Shown: positions 33,613-41,919 of the stretch, piece after piece | Layout: the number at the start of each line of letters is the position of its first letter | Position numbering within the stretch: position 1 is the stretch's first letter | Source of the DNA: an uncultured Selenomonadales bacterium | Lineage (GTDB): Bacteria; Bacillota; Negativicutes; Selenomonadales; Selenomonadaceae | Direction: 5' to 3' | Length of the DNA stretch: 64,000 nt | NCBI GenBank assembly: GCA_946408355.1 | Contig: CAMJRX010000001.1 | Coordinates: 82,773 to 146,772 of the forward strand | The notes under the pieces: generated by a model | Seen by the model: only the letters and a program-made list of their open reading frames with translations | Told to the model about the DNA's origin: nothing | Database searches by the model: none | Made by a program: the position numbers and the translations under genes

Positions 33613-34362
33613 TCACATTGCCATTCCGCCGTCAACCGACAAAACTTGACCCGTGATATACGCTGCCTCATCTGATACCAAGAACGCTACTGCATTGGCA
33701 ACGTCTTCGGGAGTTCCCATTCTTCCCGCAGGTATCTCTTGCATCATGACTTCCTTAACTTTTTCGCTAAGCGCGGCAGTCATATCGGTATTGATAAAGC
33801 CTGGTGCAACTGCGTTAACCGTTACACCACGCGAGGCAAGTTCCCGCGCCGCAGACTTCGTAAAACCAATTATTCCCGCCTTAGCCGCCGCATAATTAGT
33901 TTGGCTTATGTTGCCTTTAAGTCCGACGACGCTCGACATATTAACAATTCGCCCGCTGCGTTGTTTCATCATAAGTTTGGTAACGGCTTTCGTGCAGTTG
34001 AAGACGCCCTTCAAATTCGTGGCAATAACTTTGTCGAAGTCGTCCTCGCTCATCTTGAGCAGAAGATTATCGCGGGTAATGCCGGCGTTGTTTATTAAAA
34101 TGTCAAGCCGTCCCCACTCGTCGACAACTTTTTTAATTAGTTCAGTTACGACCGCTAAATTTGAAACGTCGCCTTGAACGAGCATTGCCACGCCGCCCGA
34201 AGACTCAATCGCCGCTTTGACTTCTTCCGCCTTTGCAATGTTGCTTGAGAAATTCAACGCGACTTTTGCGCCGTCTTGAGCAAGCCGCAAAGCTATCGCC
34301 CGTCCGATACCGCGTGAGGCTCCTGTCACGAACGCCACCTTGCCCGATAATTTGGAACTCAT
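33613..34362 (-). CDS. fabG: 3-oxoacyl-ACP reductase
   Basis: NADPH-dependent short-chain dehydrogenase of fatty-acid elongation, 249 residues. VTGASRGIGRAIALRLA is the nucleotide loop, NNAGITRDNLL is the NAG motif, and the catalytic set is Ser in NMSSVVG with Tyr/Lys in YAAAKAG. The ATG at 34362 follows AAAGG; the longer frame start at 34398 has no site. A promoter-like sequence of its own lies at 34389-34417, so it can be transcribed independently of fabD. Confidence 0.96.
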   Translation of the reverse strand: MSSKLSGKVAFVTGASRGIGRAIALRLAQDGAKVALNFSSNIAKAEEVKAAIESSGGVAMLVQGDVSNLAVVTELIKKVVDEWGRLDILINNAGITRDNLLLKMSEDDFDKVIATNLKGVFNCTKAVTKLMMKQRSGRIVNMSSVVGLKGNISQTNYAAAKAGIIGFTKSAARELASRGVTVNAVAPGFINTDMTAALSEKVKEVMMQEIPAGRMGTPEDVANAVAFLVSDEAAYITGQVLSVDGGMAM

Positions 34363-34388
34363 TACAACCTTTCGCCTCCCGTTTGCAG

Positions 34389-34417
34389 AATATAGCACAA
34401 AGATTTTCTCTTGTCTA
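34389..34417 (-). promoter_or_regulatory. Internal promoter before fabG-acpP
   Basis: TAGACA (34412-34417), 17-nt spacer ending TGC, TATATT (34389-34394) on the minus strand, 27 nt upstream of the fabG ATG. Confidence 0.5.
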
Positions 34418-34445
34418 CATTTTTTGAACGCCGATAAACTTAGTG

Positions 34446-34622
34446 AATCAATCGGAATTTTTTAATGCATCTAAAGTTTTTTGCAAGCTGTCAAGATTTT
34501 CTACGTTTAAGCTACGAATTTTTTTATTGATAAGTCGATTAAACCCGCAAAGAGTTTTGCCGAGTCCGCACTTAATAAAAATTTCGCGCCAAAATTTTTC
34601 ATAGCCTCGACGCAAGCTTATC
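34446..34622 (-). pseudogene. Duplicated 3' fragment of fabD
   Basis: About 177 bp that repeats the last 177 bp of fabD (34634-34810) at a constant offset of 188 bp. Differences are scattered substitutions and a one-base deletion near 34584 that breaks the frame. It encodes a fragment ending ...SLQKTLDALKNSD and stop, against KNFD in the intact gene. No start codon or ribosome site. It occupies most of the fabD-fabG gap and is probably transcribed with the operon. Confidence 0.88.
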
Positions 34623-34635
34623 TGCCGCTCTCAAA

Positions 34636-35574
34636 TCAATCGAAATTTTTTAATGCGTCTAAAGTTTTTTGCAAGCTGTCAAGATTTTCTACGTTTAAGC
34701 TACGAATTTTTTTATCAATGCGTCGATTAAACCCGCAAAGAGTTTTACCAGGACCGCACTCAATAAAAATTTCCGCGCCAAAATTTTTCATAGCCTCGAC
34801 GCAAGCTATCCACTTGACAGGATTATCTGCTTGCTTCACGAGATTATTTTTTATATCTTCCGCTGAAGTCTCAAGTTCGCCAGTGAAGTTAGCCGCAATT
34901 GGGAAAGCCGCGTCGTTAAGTTCTACCTTGTCCAATTCGGCGGCAAGTTTTTTAGCGGCGGGAGCCATTAACGTGCTATGGAAAGGTGCACTAACCGGTA
35001 AGACGACAGCTTTTTTTGCGCCTAAAGATTTTAATTTTTCGACTGCCGTCTCAACGCCCGCAATTTTTCCAGCGATAACCGTTTGACCTGGACAGTTAAA
35101 GTTGACTGCTTGAACTTCGCCAATATCCGACGCCTCCGCGCAGATTTTTATAATCGTCGCGTCGTCAAGTCCGAGGATCGCCGCCATTGCTCCTTTGCCG
35201 ACAGGAACCGCCTCTTGCATAAATTGCCCGCGCTTGTGAACTAAAACTATTGCGTCTTTGAACTTAAGAGAGCCAGCCGCCACCAATGCAGAATATTCGC
35301 CCAAAGAATGACCGCCTGCAATTTGAGCCGTAATTCCTTCCGATTTTAAAATTTCGTTAACAATGACGCTGACAACCAAAATCGCGGGTTGAGTGTTCGC
35401 TGTCAACTTTAAATCGTCTTGCGAGCCGTCAAAACAAATTTTCTTTATCGAATAACCAAGTGCGTCGTCTGCCTCGTCAAAAAGTTTTTTAGCCACGTCG
35501 AAGTTGTCATAAAAATCTTTGCCCATGCCGACCGCTTGCGCACCTTGTCCGGGGAAAATAAAAGCCGTCTTCAT
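34636..35574 (-). CDS. fabD: Malonyl-CoA:ACP transacylase
   Basis: Loads malonate onto ACP. The 312-residue protein begins TAFIFPGQGAQAVGMGKDF; the nucleophile elbow is GGHSLGEYSALVAAG, with the Arg in HKRGQFMQEA and the catalytic His in VSAPFHSTLMAPA. GAGGCG precedes the ATG. It sits between fabK and fabG in an operon. The 3' 177 bp are duplicated immediately downstream. Confidence 0.97.
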   Translation of the reverse strand: MKTAFIFPGQGAQAVGMGKDFYDNFDVAKKLFDEADDALGYSIKKICFDGSQDDLKLTANTQPAILVVSVIVNEILKSEGITAQIAGGHSLGEYSALVAAGSLKFKDAIVLVHKRGQFMQEAVPVGKGAMAAILGLDDATIIKICAEASDIGEVQAVNFNCPGQTVIAGKIAGVETAVEKLKSLGAKKAVVLPVSAPFHSTLMAPAAKKLAAELDKVELNDAAFPIAANFTGELETSAEDIKNNLVKQADNPVKWIACVEAMKNFGAEIFIECGPGKTLCGFNRRIDKKIRSLNVENLDSLQKTLDALKNFD

Positions 35575-35591
35575 GAAATCGCCTCTTTCAA

Positions 35592-35616
35592 AAAAAGTGG
35601 CTAGCTTTTCTAACCA
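35592..35616 (-). repeat. Short hairpin between fabK and fabD
   Basis: AAGTGGCTAG against CTAACCACTT, one mismatch, loop CTTTT. The right arm shares TTTTCTAACCACT with the larger hairpin at 33283-33340, so these look like members of one repeat type. Confidence 0.55.
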
Positions 35617-35625
35617 CTTATTATT

Positions 35626-36573
35626 TCATTCGTACTTGCTGTGAACTTTATCAACGACGCCGCCAATGCCATTAATAATATCATCAATAATTTCTTTGAC
35701 GGTTTTAATGTCGTCGAGCATGCCCGAAATTTGCCCAATCATAACCGAGCCATTTTCAACGTCGCCGAGATGTGTCGCTCTGTGCAATGCGCCCGTGCCG
35801 AGTTGTTCAAGTTCCTCATTGGACGCACCAGCCGCTTCCATTTCAAAAAATGTGCGTGTGAGTTTATTAGCAAGAACGCGAACCGGATGACCGAGCGTCC
35901 GACCTGTGACGACCGTCGACCTATCCTTAGCTTTGAGCACGAGATTTTTATAATTCGGGTGAGCAATGCACTCCTTGCTTAAAACAAAGCGCGTGCCCAT
36001 TTGAATTGCACTGGCTCCAAGCGCGAACGCCGCAACAATTCCACGCGAATCAGCAAAACCGCCCGCCGCTATAACCGGAACATCAACCGCGTCGACAACT
36101 TGAGGGACGAGCGGCATTGTAGAAATTTCGCCGATATGCCCGCCCGATTCGCAACCTTCCGCAATAACTGCGTCCGCGCCGCTTTTGACGAGTCTTTTAG
36201 CAAGCGCAACACTCGCCACGACCGGAATAACTTTTGAGCCGATTTCTTTAAGCGCAGGAACGTATTCGCCCGGATTGCCCGCGCCCGTTGTCACGACCGG
36301 TACGCGCTCTTCAACCATGAGTTGCATAACTTCTTTGACGAACGGCGACATTAACATTACGTTTACGCCGAAAGGTTTATCCGTCCACGCTTTGCACTTT
36401 TGAATTTCTTTATGCAAAATGTCCGGTGGCATATGCCCCGCGCCGATAAGTCCAAGCCCGCCCGCGTTCGACACCGCCGAGGCAAGCTCCGCTGTACCTA
36501 TCCACGCCATGCCGCCTTGAAATATCGGATACTTGATTTTCAGCAACTTACATATGGCGTTATTTTCAAACAT
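35626..36573 (-). CDS. fabK: Enoyl-ACP reductase II (FabK)
   Basis: FMN-dependent reductase of the last step in each fatty-acid elongation cycle, used by Bacillota in place of FabI. 315 residues from the ATG at 36573, which follows GGAGGAGAG. Motifs: YPIFQGGMAWIGTAELASAVSNAGG, GVNVMLMSP, AEGCESGGHIGE (catalytic His), VIAAGGFADSRGI and GASAIQMGTRF. First gene of fabK-fabD-fabG-acpP. fabH and fabF, often found in such clusters, are absent from the window. Confidence 0.94.
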   Translation of the reverse strand: MFENNAICKLLKIKYPIFQGGMAWIGTAELASAVSNAGGLGLIGAGHMPPDILHKEIQKCKAWTDKPFGVNVMLMSPFVKEVMQLMVEERVPVVTTGAGNPGEYVPALKEIGSKVIPVVASVALAKRLVKSGADAVIAEGCESGGHIGEISTMPLVPQVVDAVDVPVIAAGGFADSRGIVAAFALGASAIQMGTRFVLSKECIAHPNYKNLVLKAKDRSTVVTGRTLGHPVRVLANKLTRTFFEMEAAGASNEELEQLGTGALHRATHLGDVENGSVMIGQISGMLDDIKTVKEIIDDIINGIGGVVDKVHSKYE

Positions 36574-36612
36574 GTAATCTCTCCTCCTCAACGGTTGCTC
36601 AGCCTAGCTTAA

Positions 36613-36639
36613 ATTATACGAATTAATCGCATTTGTCAA
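36613..36639 (-). promoter_or_regulatory. Promoter of the fabK operon
   Basis: TTGACA (36634-36639) and TATAAT (36613-36618) on the minus strand, both perfect but with a short 15-nt spacer, about 40 nt upstream of the fabK ATG. The short spacer suggests low basal strength or activator dependence. Confidence 0.5.
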
Positions 36640-36651
36640 TTCCGAATTAAA

Positions 36652-37632
36652 TCAAAGTGTCGCCTTAATGCGTTCAATAATTTTGCTGTCGACGTAATTA
36701 CAAGCGACGCCGATACCTGAACAAATCGCTTTAGCGTCCGACGAGCCGTGACTTATCACACAGTAGCCGTCAATGCCTAAAAGCGGTGCTCCGCCATTTT
36801 CCGACACTTCGAGCCGCTTAGACATATTTTTAAACGTCGCGTCTAAAAGTTCCTTGCCTAAAAGTTTTACGCCGCCATTAGCAGTAAGTTCTTCCGTTAA
36901 AAGTTGCATAATCGTCAAGGCAAGCCCCTCGCCGAATTTCAAAACGACATTGCCAACAAAGCCGTCACAAATTACCACGTCGAATTTTCCTGTAGGAATA
37001 TCGCGACCTTCAGCATTGCCCGCGAAATTTATCGTTTTCAAATTTTTTAGTAGCTTATAAGTTTCTTTAGCCTGTTCGTTGCCTTTAGTTTCTTCCTCGC
37101 CGATATTCAACAGCGCGACGGAAGGATTTTTTATTTTAAGAACGTGTTCAGCGTAAAGCGAACCCATTATCCCGCATTGAACTAAATGTTCGGGGCGGCT
37201 GTCGACATTTGCGCCGCTGTCAAGTAAAAGTGTAGTGCCGCGTGGCGTAGGAATTGGCGTAGCGATTGCCGGTCTACCAATGCCGTGAATCCTTTTTAAA
37301 ATGAGTTGAGCCGCCGCAACTGCCGCGCCTGTTGAGCCAGCTGATAATACCGCGTCGCACTCGCCATCTTTAACCATATTTGTTGCCACGACGATTGACG
37401 AATTTTTTTTATTGCGAACGGCGTCGGCGGGGTGTTCGCCCATTTCTATAACTTCGTTTGCGTGTCGTATTGTTATCGGCAAATTTTCTGCCGCGTTTAG
37501 TTCGCTGCGAATTTTTTCCTCGTCGCCAACTAAAATTATTTCGCACGGATATTTTTGAACCGCCAGAATTGCGCCTTTTATTATTTCCGCCGGAGCTTTG
37601 TCACCGCCCATGGCGTCGACTGCTATTTTCAC
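36652..37632 (-). CDS. plsX: Phosphate acyltransferase PlsX
   Basis: Makes acyl-phosphate from acyl-ACP for phospholipid synthesis. 326 residues; GTG start after GGAGGAGCGGG. Motifs: IAVDAMGGDKAP, VLSAGSTGAAVAA, LLLDSGANVD, NIGEEETKGNE and VICDGFVGNVVLKFGEG. It lies just downstream of rpmF and its terminator and 79 nt upstream of fabK. Confidence 0.96.
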   Translation of the reverse strand: MKIAVDAMGGDKAPAEIIKGAILAVQKYPCEIILVGDEEKIRSELNAAENLPITIRHANEVIEMGEHPADAVRNKKNSSIVVATNMVKDGECDAVLSAGSTGAAVAAAQLILKRIHGIGRPAIATPIPTPRGTTLLLDSGANVDSRPEHLVQCGIMGSLYAEHVLKIKNPSVALLNIGEEETKGNEQAKETYKLLKNLKTINFAGNAEGRDIPTGKFDVVICDGFVGNVVLKFGEGLALTIMQLLTEELTANGGVKLLGKELLDATFKNMSKRLEVSENGGAPLLGIDGYCVISHGSSDAKAICSGIGVACNYVDSKIIERIKATL

Positions 37633-37661
37633 GTGTCCCGCTCCTCCAAATTTCTAATCCA

Positions 37662-37697
37662 TAAAAAAAAGCGGGCAGGGTTTTCGATGCCTGCCCG
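37662..37697 (-). terminator. Terminator after rpmF
   Basis: GGGCAGG against CCTGCCC around a nine-base loop, followed on the minus strand by T8. It separates yceD-rpmF from plsX. Confidence 0.85.
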
Positions 37698-37713
37698 GTA
37701 AATTCCGTTATCC

Positions 37714-37890
37714 TTAATCTGTCTCTATGACCTGTCGCCCGTCATAGTAACCGCATTCCAGGCACACATGATGTGGGAGTTTAGGTTCATGGCATTTCGG
37801 ACATTTTACATAATTCGGAGCTTCTAACTTCCAATTTGCACGCCGCCTGTCGCGTCTGCTTTTACTCAATTTTCTTTTTGGTGCCGCCAA
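37714..37890 (-). CDS. rpmF: Ribosomal protein L32
   Basis: 58-residue ribosomal protein found by hand translation. TTG start preceded by GGAGGTG. The sequence begins AAPKRKLSKSRRDRRRANW and contains the zinc pairs CPKC and CLEC, the zinc-binding form of L32. It follows yceD by 14 nt, the usual order in bacteria, and is ended by a strong terminator. Confidence 0.97.
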   Translation of the reverse strand: MAAPKRKLSKSRRDRRRANWKLEAPNYVKCPKCHEPKLPHHVCLECGYYDGRQVIETD

Positions 37891-37904
37891 AGCTTAACAC
37901 CTCC

Positions 37905-38360
37905 TCATTCAAATTTAAAATCTTTCAACGCCGCAAGCCTAGGGTCTACAATAAATTTATCGCAACCACACTCGCCCTCGTTCAAATTCGCGCCGCATTT
38001 GGGACACAAGCCCTTACAATCCGCCTTGCAAAGATTTTTCAGCGGCTGTCCAGCAAGCAATTCGTCGCGCAGGAGTTCAGTAACGTCAATCAAGTCGTCA
38101 ACAGCTTCCGTCTTGTCGAATTCTTCCTCGAACTCGTGAACTTGATTTTCCGACGCTTGAGTTAAACATCTATCACAGATAAAAATTTTTTTGCATTTAA
38201 TCTGCCCGCCAATGACGAAACATCTTCCGACATCTTCAACTGCGCCGACGATTTTTATATCGCCCTCGAAGTCGTCCAAACTCTCGCCGAAAAGTTTTTC
38301 CGCCGTACCACTGAACTCGAAAGGAGCTTGGCCGTCCCTTGTAATTTGCACTTTCGGCAT
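37905..38360 (-). CDS. yceD: YceD/DUF177 family protein
   Basis: Conserved 151-residue protein almost always located before rpmF; linked to rRNA processing and ribosome assembly in some organisms. ATG at 38360 follows a GGGCGG sequence. It has CDRCL in the middle, an acidic EFEEEFDKTE and a C-terminal cysteine set (CKADCKGLCPKCGANLNEGECGC) typical of Bacillota YceD. FKFE ends the protein. Confidence 0.93.
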   Translation of the reverse strand: MPKVQITRDGQAPFEFSGTAEKLFGESLDDFEGDIKIVGAVEDVGRCFVIGGQIKCKKIFICDRCLTQASENQVHEFEEEFDKTEAVDDLIDVTELLRDELLAGQPLKNLCKADCKGLCPKCGANLNEGECGCDKFIVDPRLAALKDFKFE

Positions 38361-38395
38361 TTTACAACACCGCCCTTTTTGTGTCAAGGCAACTT

Positions 38396-39619
38396 TTACA
38401 GCAACGTTCGCATTAATAAATAGGTATTATCCACGCCTGCCAGCAATTCTAAAAATTTTTTGTAAAGCTTTTTGTTGTGATCAGTTGCCATTGTGAACCA
38501 ATCAACAAACGTTAACAAATCTTCTTTTGTGGAAAAACCCTTCTGTGTCGCCGTAAATAACATAAGCTCAAAAATTTTGTAGCTTATTAAAAAGATGGCG
38601 AAATTTTTCGTAATGCTCTCTTCATTAAATCGCCAAGGGTAGAAATTAATAAACAAATCATTGACAAGATAATTTTCAAGGAACGCCGAATGATTCTCCG
38701 AGAAATTTTTATGGGCGTCGGCAATAAGTTCATAATTAGCGGCAACGTCAAGAAGAGGTATTTCATTATTTTCATCGGGTTTAATTCCAAGAATTTCTGT
38801 AAACGCGCAGAGGAAATGATAACCTTCTTTTCTCTTTAAATGTTCCGAAGTGTGACTGATAAATTTCATCATAAAAACTGTAAAATTTTTTGCGTTAAAA
38901 GCAAAACTTTGGAATAATGGCGGCATTTCCTTAAGCAAAAATTCTTCCGACTGATGCGCCGCGATTAAGTTTAATAAAGTTTCGTTATCTGCACCGTTTG
39001 AAATCTTTTCCTCTAAATTATCAAGAAATAAGCCGAGCACGATTAATCTTTGGTTGATTGATAGTGTGCGTTCTTGCAGAATAGAAATCATTGCAATTTG
39101 AATTTCGAGTGCGAGTTCGGCGTCATGTTCCTTGAATGACCGTTTGTTAATTCCTATTTTGCCGTGTTTGCTGTGTATATCATCGGGCACTTCGATTAGT
39201 TCAAATTTCGTCGGTTCTTGAGCGAACAAAATCATTTCCGCCGCCACCGGACAAGTCAAAGTCAACGAGCGTTCAAAAAAAGTTCCGAAAGAATTTGTCC
39301 TGCGCGGATAAGTTACACAGGTTTGCGATAAAAATTCTTCGCCATATTCCAGTTGCAGTCGACATAAATTTTTTTTTGTTAAGAACGGGCAACAATTTTC
39401 TTTAAGAGTGATAACATAATTTTCGCGTTCAGAATCAAATTTCATGCGCGAAGTAATTTCTTTAGCTTTGCTCTTAGGTCTGATTCGCGAATACTTTTTA
39501 TAAGTTGCTGCGTCAATATAAATCGTCCAGCCTTTGCAACAACGGGCATTGCACCCCCCCCCGAAGCATTTAAATTTGCCAACATATTCGGGTTGAAAGT
39601 AAAGATATTTTTTTGCCAT
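38396..39619 (-). CDS. FliB-like lysine N-methylase, paralogue 1, with nine-G tract
   Basis: A 407-residue protein of the FliB (flagellin lysine-N-methylase) family. It begins YLYFQPEYVGKFKCFGGGCNARCCKGWTIYIDAATYKKY, with the family cysteine group, then CCPFLTKKNLCRLQLEYGEEFLSQTCVTYPR. FliB enzymes need SAM and a cysteine-bound cluster. ATG 39619 follows AAAGGA. The codons for Gly-Gly-Gly at 39554-39562 form an uninterrupted run of nine G on the coding strand, near residue 20, where slippage would abolish the protein. It is followed at 39637 by a paralogue with the same layout. No flagellin gene is in the window, so the target is uncertain. Confidence 0.8.
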   Translation of the reverse strand: MAKKYLYFQPEYVGKFKCFGGGCNARCCKGWTIYIDAATYKKYSRIRPKSKAKEITSRMKFDSERENYVITLKENCCPFLTKKNLCRLQLEYGEEFLSQTCVTYPRRTNSFGTFFERSLTLTCPVAAEMILFAQEPTKFELIEVPDDIHSKHGKIGINKRSFKEHDAELALEIQIAMISILQERTLSINQRLIVLGLFLDNLEEKISNGADNETLLNLIAAHQSEEFLLKEMPPLFQSFAFNAKNFTVFMMKFISHTSEHLKRKEGYHFLCAFTEILGIKPDENNEIPLLDVAANYELIADAHKNFSENHSAFLENYLVNDLFINFYPWRFNEESITKNFAIFLISYKIFELMLFTATQKGFSTKEDLLTFVDWFTMATDHNKKLYKKFLELLAGVDNTYLLMRTLL

Positions 39620-39636
39620 AATTTGTCCTTTCAAAA

Positions 39637-40872
39637 TTACGGTTTAAGGAGAGTTTCCATAAGCTCAAAAAAATCGTTCCGCTCTTCAAGATACGCGAAA
39701 ATTTTTTCTCGTAATCGGTCGCCGTGATCAACTTGAATTGTATACCAATCTACCAATTTCAGCAAATCATTTTTAGAGGAGAGATTATTTTGGGTAGCCG
39801 CAAACGTCAACAATTCAAAAACTTTGTATGTTATCAAGAAAACTGATAAGCTCCTCGACGGTCGAGAATTATATTTCCACGGATAAAGATTTAAAAAAAT
39901 TTCGTTGACAAGATAATTTTCTAGGAACGCCGAATAACCAGCAAAAAACTTTTCTCGCGCTTCAGCAAGTTGTTCGTAATTCGCCGTTATTTTCGATAGC
40001 GATACGAAATTATTTTCGTCGGGTTTAATTTGAAGTGTGTTAATTACCGTGTTTAGGAATATGTGTCCCTTCTCGTTTAATTGAACCTCTTTGGTGCTGT
40101 AAAAAGCCTCGAACATTTCCATCATCAACCGAATAAATTTTTCCGCGTCGAAATTTACCGTTTGAATCATCATCGGCACTTGTTCCGCTAAAAATTCTTT
40201 TGACTCATAAGCCGCAATTAATTTTTTAAGCTCGTCTTCGTCAATTCCGCGTGAATAAATTTCTTCCAACTTATCGACGAAAAAACACAGCACGATTAAT
40301 CTTTGGTTGATTGATAGTGTGCGTTCTTGCAGAATTGAAATTATCGCCACTTGAACGGCAAGCATTTGTTCAGCGGCTTTTTCGCTGGCAGGGAAATTTT
40401 GTCCCAATTTTATCTTGCCGTGATTACTGTGAACTTTCTCCGGTACTTCGACGAATTCAAATTTCATCGGCTCTTGAGCGAACAAAATCATTTCCGCCGC
40501 CACCGGACAAGTCAAAGTTAACGAGCGTTCAAAAAATTTTCCAAAAGAAGCGGTTCGGCGCGGATAAGTTGCACAAGTCTGCGATAAAAAATGCCCACCG
40601 TATTTCAACTGAATTCCGCACAACTTATCCTCTGTTAAAAATGGACACGGTCTTTCTTTAAGCATATAACAATTTTTAGCATCATCGTATTCAAAGTGCG
40701 AAGTAATTTCTTTAGCTACACTTTTGGGCTTAATTTTTAAAAATTTTTTGTAAGTCGCGTCGTCTATGTCAATATACCACGGTCTATCACAGCAGTTGTT
40801 TAAACACCCCCTCCCGTTACACCTAAAGAGGTTAACGTATTCGGGTTGAAAGTAAAGATATTTTTTCGCCAT
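39637..40872 (-). CDS. FliB-like lysine N-methylase, paralogue 2
   Basis: A 411-residue paralogue of the downstream gene, recognisably homologous along its whole length (for example YLYFQPEYVNLFRC, SQTCATYPRRT, ERSLTLTCPVAAEMILFAQEP, LQERTLSINQRLIVL). The cysteine group is CNGRGCLNNCC; its G-rich codons are interrupted by an A, so no long homopolymer is present. The ATG at 40872 lies 2 nt after the asd stop. Weak ribosome site, so probably coupled to asd. It may act on the same or a related surface protein as paralogue 1. Confidence 0.8.
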   Translation of the reverse strand: MAKKYLYFQPEYVNLFRCNGRGCLNNCCDRPWYIDIDDATYKKFLKIKPKSVAKEITSHFEYDDAKNCYMLKERPCPFLTEDKLCGIQLKYGGHFLSQTCATYPRRTASFGKFFERSLTLTCPVAAEMILFAQEPMKFEFVEVPEKVHSNHGKIKLGQNFPASEKAAEQMLAVQVAIISILQERTLSINQRLIVLCFFVDKLEEIYSRGIDEDELKKLIAAYESKEFLAEQVPMMIQTVNFDAEKFIRLMMEMFEAFYSTKEVQLNEKGHIFLNTVINTLQIKPDENNFVSLSKITANYEQLAEAREKFFAGYSAFLENYLVNEIFLNLYPWKYNSRPSRSLSVFLITYKVFELLTFAATQNNLSSKNDLLKLVDWYTIQVDHGDRLREKIFAYLEERNDFFELMETLLKP

Positions 40873-40874
40873 AA

Positions 40875-41906
40875 TCAAACTAATCCGTTAGCAATCATGT
40901 ACTCGGCGATTTGCAGAGCGTTAAGAGCCGCGCCTTTTCTGATTTGGTCGCCGCAAACCCACAAATTCAAGCCATGTTCGATTGAAAAATCTTTACGGAT
41001 TCGCCCGACCTCGACATCGTCTTTATCGGAAGTTTCAAGCGGTTGAGGATAAATCATTTCGTCGGGATTGTCGCGAACGATAACGCCAGGAAATTTTTCC
41101 AGCGCGGCGCGAGCCTCTTCGACGGAAACTTCGCTTTCAAATTCGACATTAACGGATTCAGCGTGGCTACGATAGACGGGAACGCGGACAGTTGTCGCCG
41201 TAATTCGGAGCGCGTCATCTTCCATAATTTTTTTAGTTTCGTCAACCATTTTCATTTCCTCTTTGGTGTAGAGGTTTTCTTTGAATACGTCGATTTGCGG
41301 CAGGAGGTTCGAGGCTATCTGATAGTGTTTGTCCAATTTCGCGACGGGTAAAACTTTAGCTTCGACTTCTTCGCCGCGTGCCAATGCCTCAAGTTGTGCT
41401 TTTAATTCGTCCATGCCTTCGCGCCCCGCGCCCGATACCGCTTGATAAGTTGACACAACTACGCGCTTAATTTTGGAAATGTTATAAAGCGGCTTGAGTG
41501 CCATAACCATAATTATCGTTGAACAATTCGGGTTGGCAATTATTCCTTTATGCCGAGCGATTGCTTGCGGATTGACTTCCGGCACGACCAGCGGGACTTC
41601 AGGATCCATTCTAAAGTTCGACGAATTGTCAATAACGACTGCGCCCGCCTTAACTGCCGCCGGTGCAAATAATTTACTTGCCGCGCCGCCCGCGAACAAT
41701 GCAAACTTCACGCCGTCGAAAGATTTTTCCGTTGTCTCCTCGACCGTGTATTCTTTGCCCATGAAATTTATTTTCTTGCCCGCCGAACGCGACGACGCCA
41801 ACATTTTCAGCTCGCCGAACGGGAAATTGCGCTCCTCGATAAGTCTCAAAAATTCTTGACCAACTGCGCCCGTTGCGCCGATTATCGCCGTGTTAAATTT
41901 CTTCAT
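40875..41906 (-). CDS. asd: Aspartate-semialdehyde dehydrogenase
   Basis: Makes aspartate semialdehyde for lysine/diaminopimelate, threonine and methionine. 343 residues from ATG 41906, after AAGGAGAG; the longer frame has no site. Motifs: AIIGATGAVGQEFLRLIEER, the catalytic cysteine in IANPNCSTIIMVMAL, VSTYQAVSGAGREGMDEL, and RVPVYRSHAESVNVEFE with the catalytic His. Head of a run continuing into the two FliB-like genes, an unusual association. Confidence 0.96.
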   Translation of the reverse strand: MKKFNTAIIGATGAVGQEFLRLIEERNFPFGELKMLASSRSAGKKINFMGKEYTVEETTEKSFDGVKFALFAGGAASKLFAPAAVKAGAVVIDNSSNFRMDPEVPLVVPEVNPQAIARHKGIIANPNCSTIIMVMALKPLYNISKIKRVVVSTYQAVSGAGREGMDELKAQLEALARGEEVEAKVLPVAKLDKHYQIASNLLPQIDVFKENLYTKEEMKMVDETKKIMEDDALRITATTVRVPVYRSHAESVNVEFESEVSVEEARAALEKFPGVIVRDNPDEMIYPQPLETSDKDDVEVGRIRKDFSIEHGLNLWVCGDQIRKGAALNALQIAEYMIANGLV

Positions 41907-41919
41907 TAAAATCTCTCCT

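Noticed and set aside
38396..40872. The CC-rich motifs considered as generic zinc- or iron-chelating YkgJ-type proteins
   Set aside because: Whole-length match to the FliB layout (YF.PEY, CxxxC, gW.IyID, CPFL, SQTCxTYPR) is better than to the short YkgJ family.
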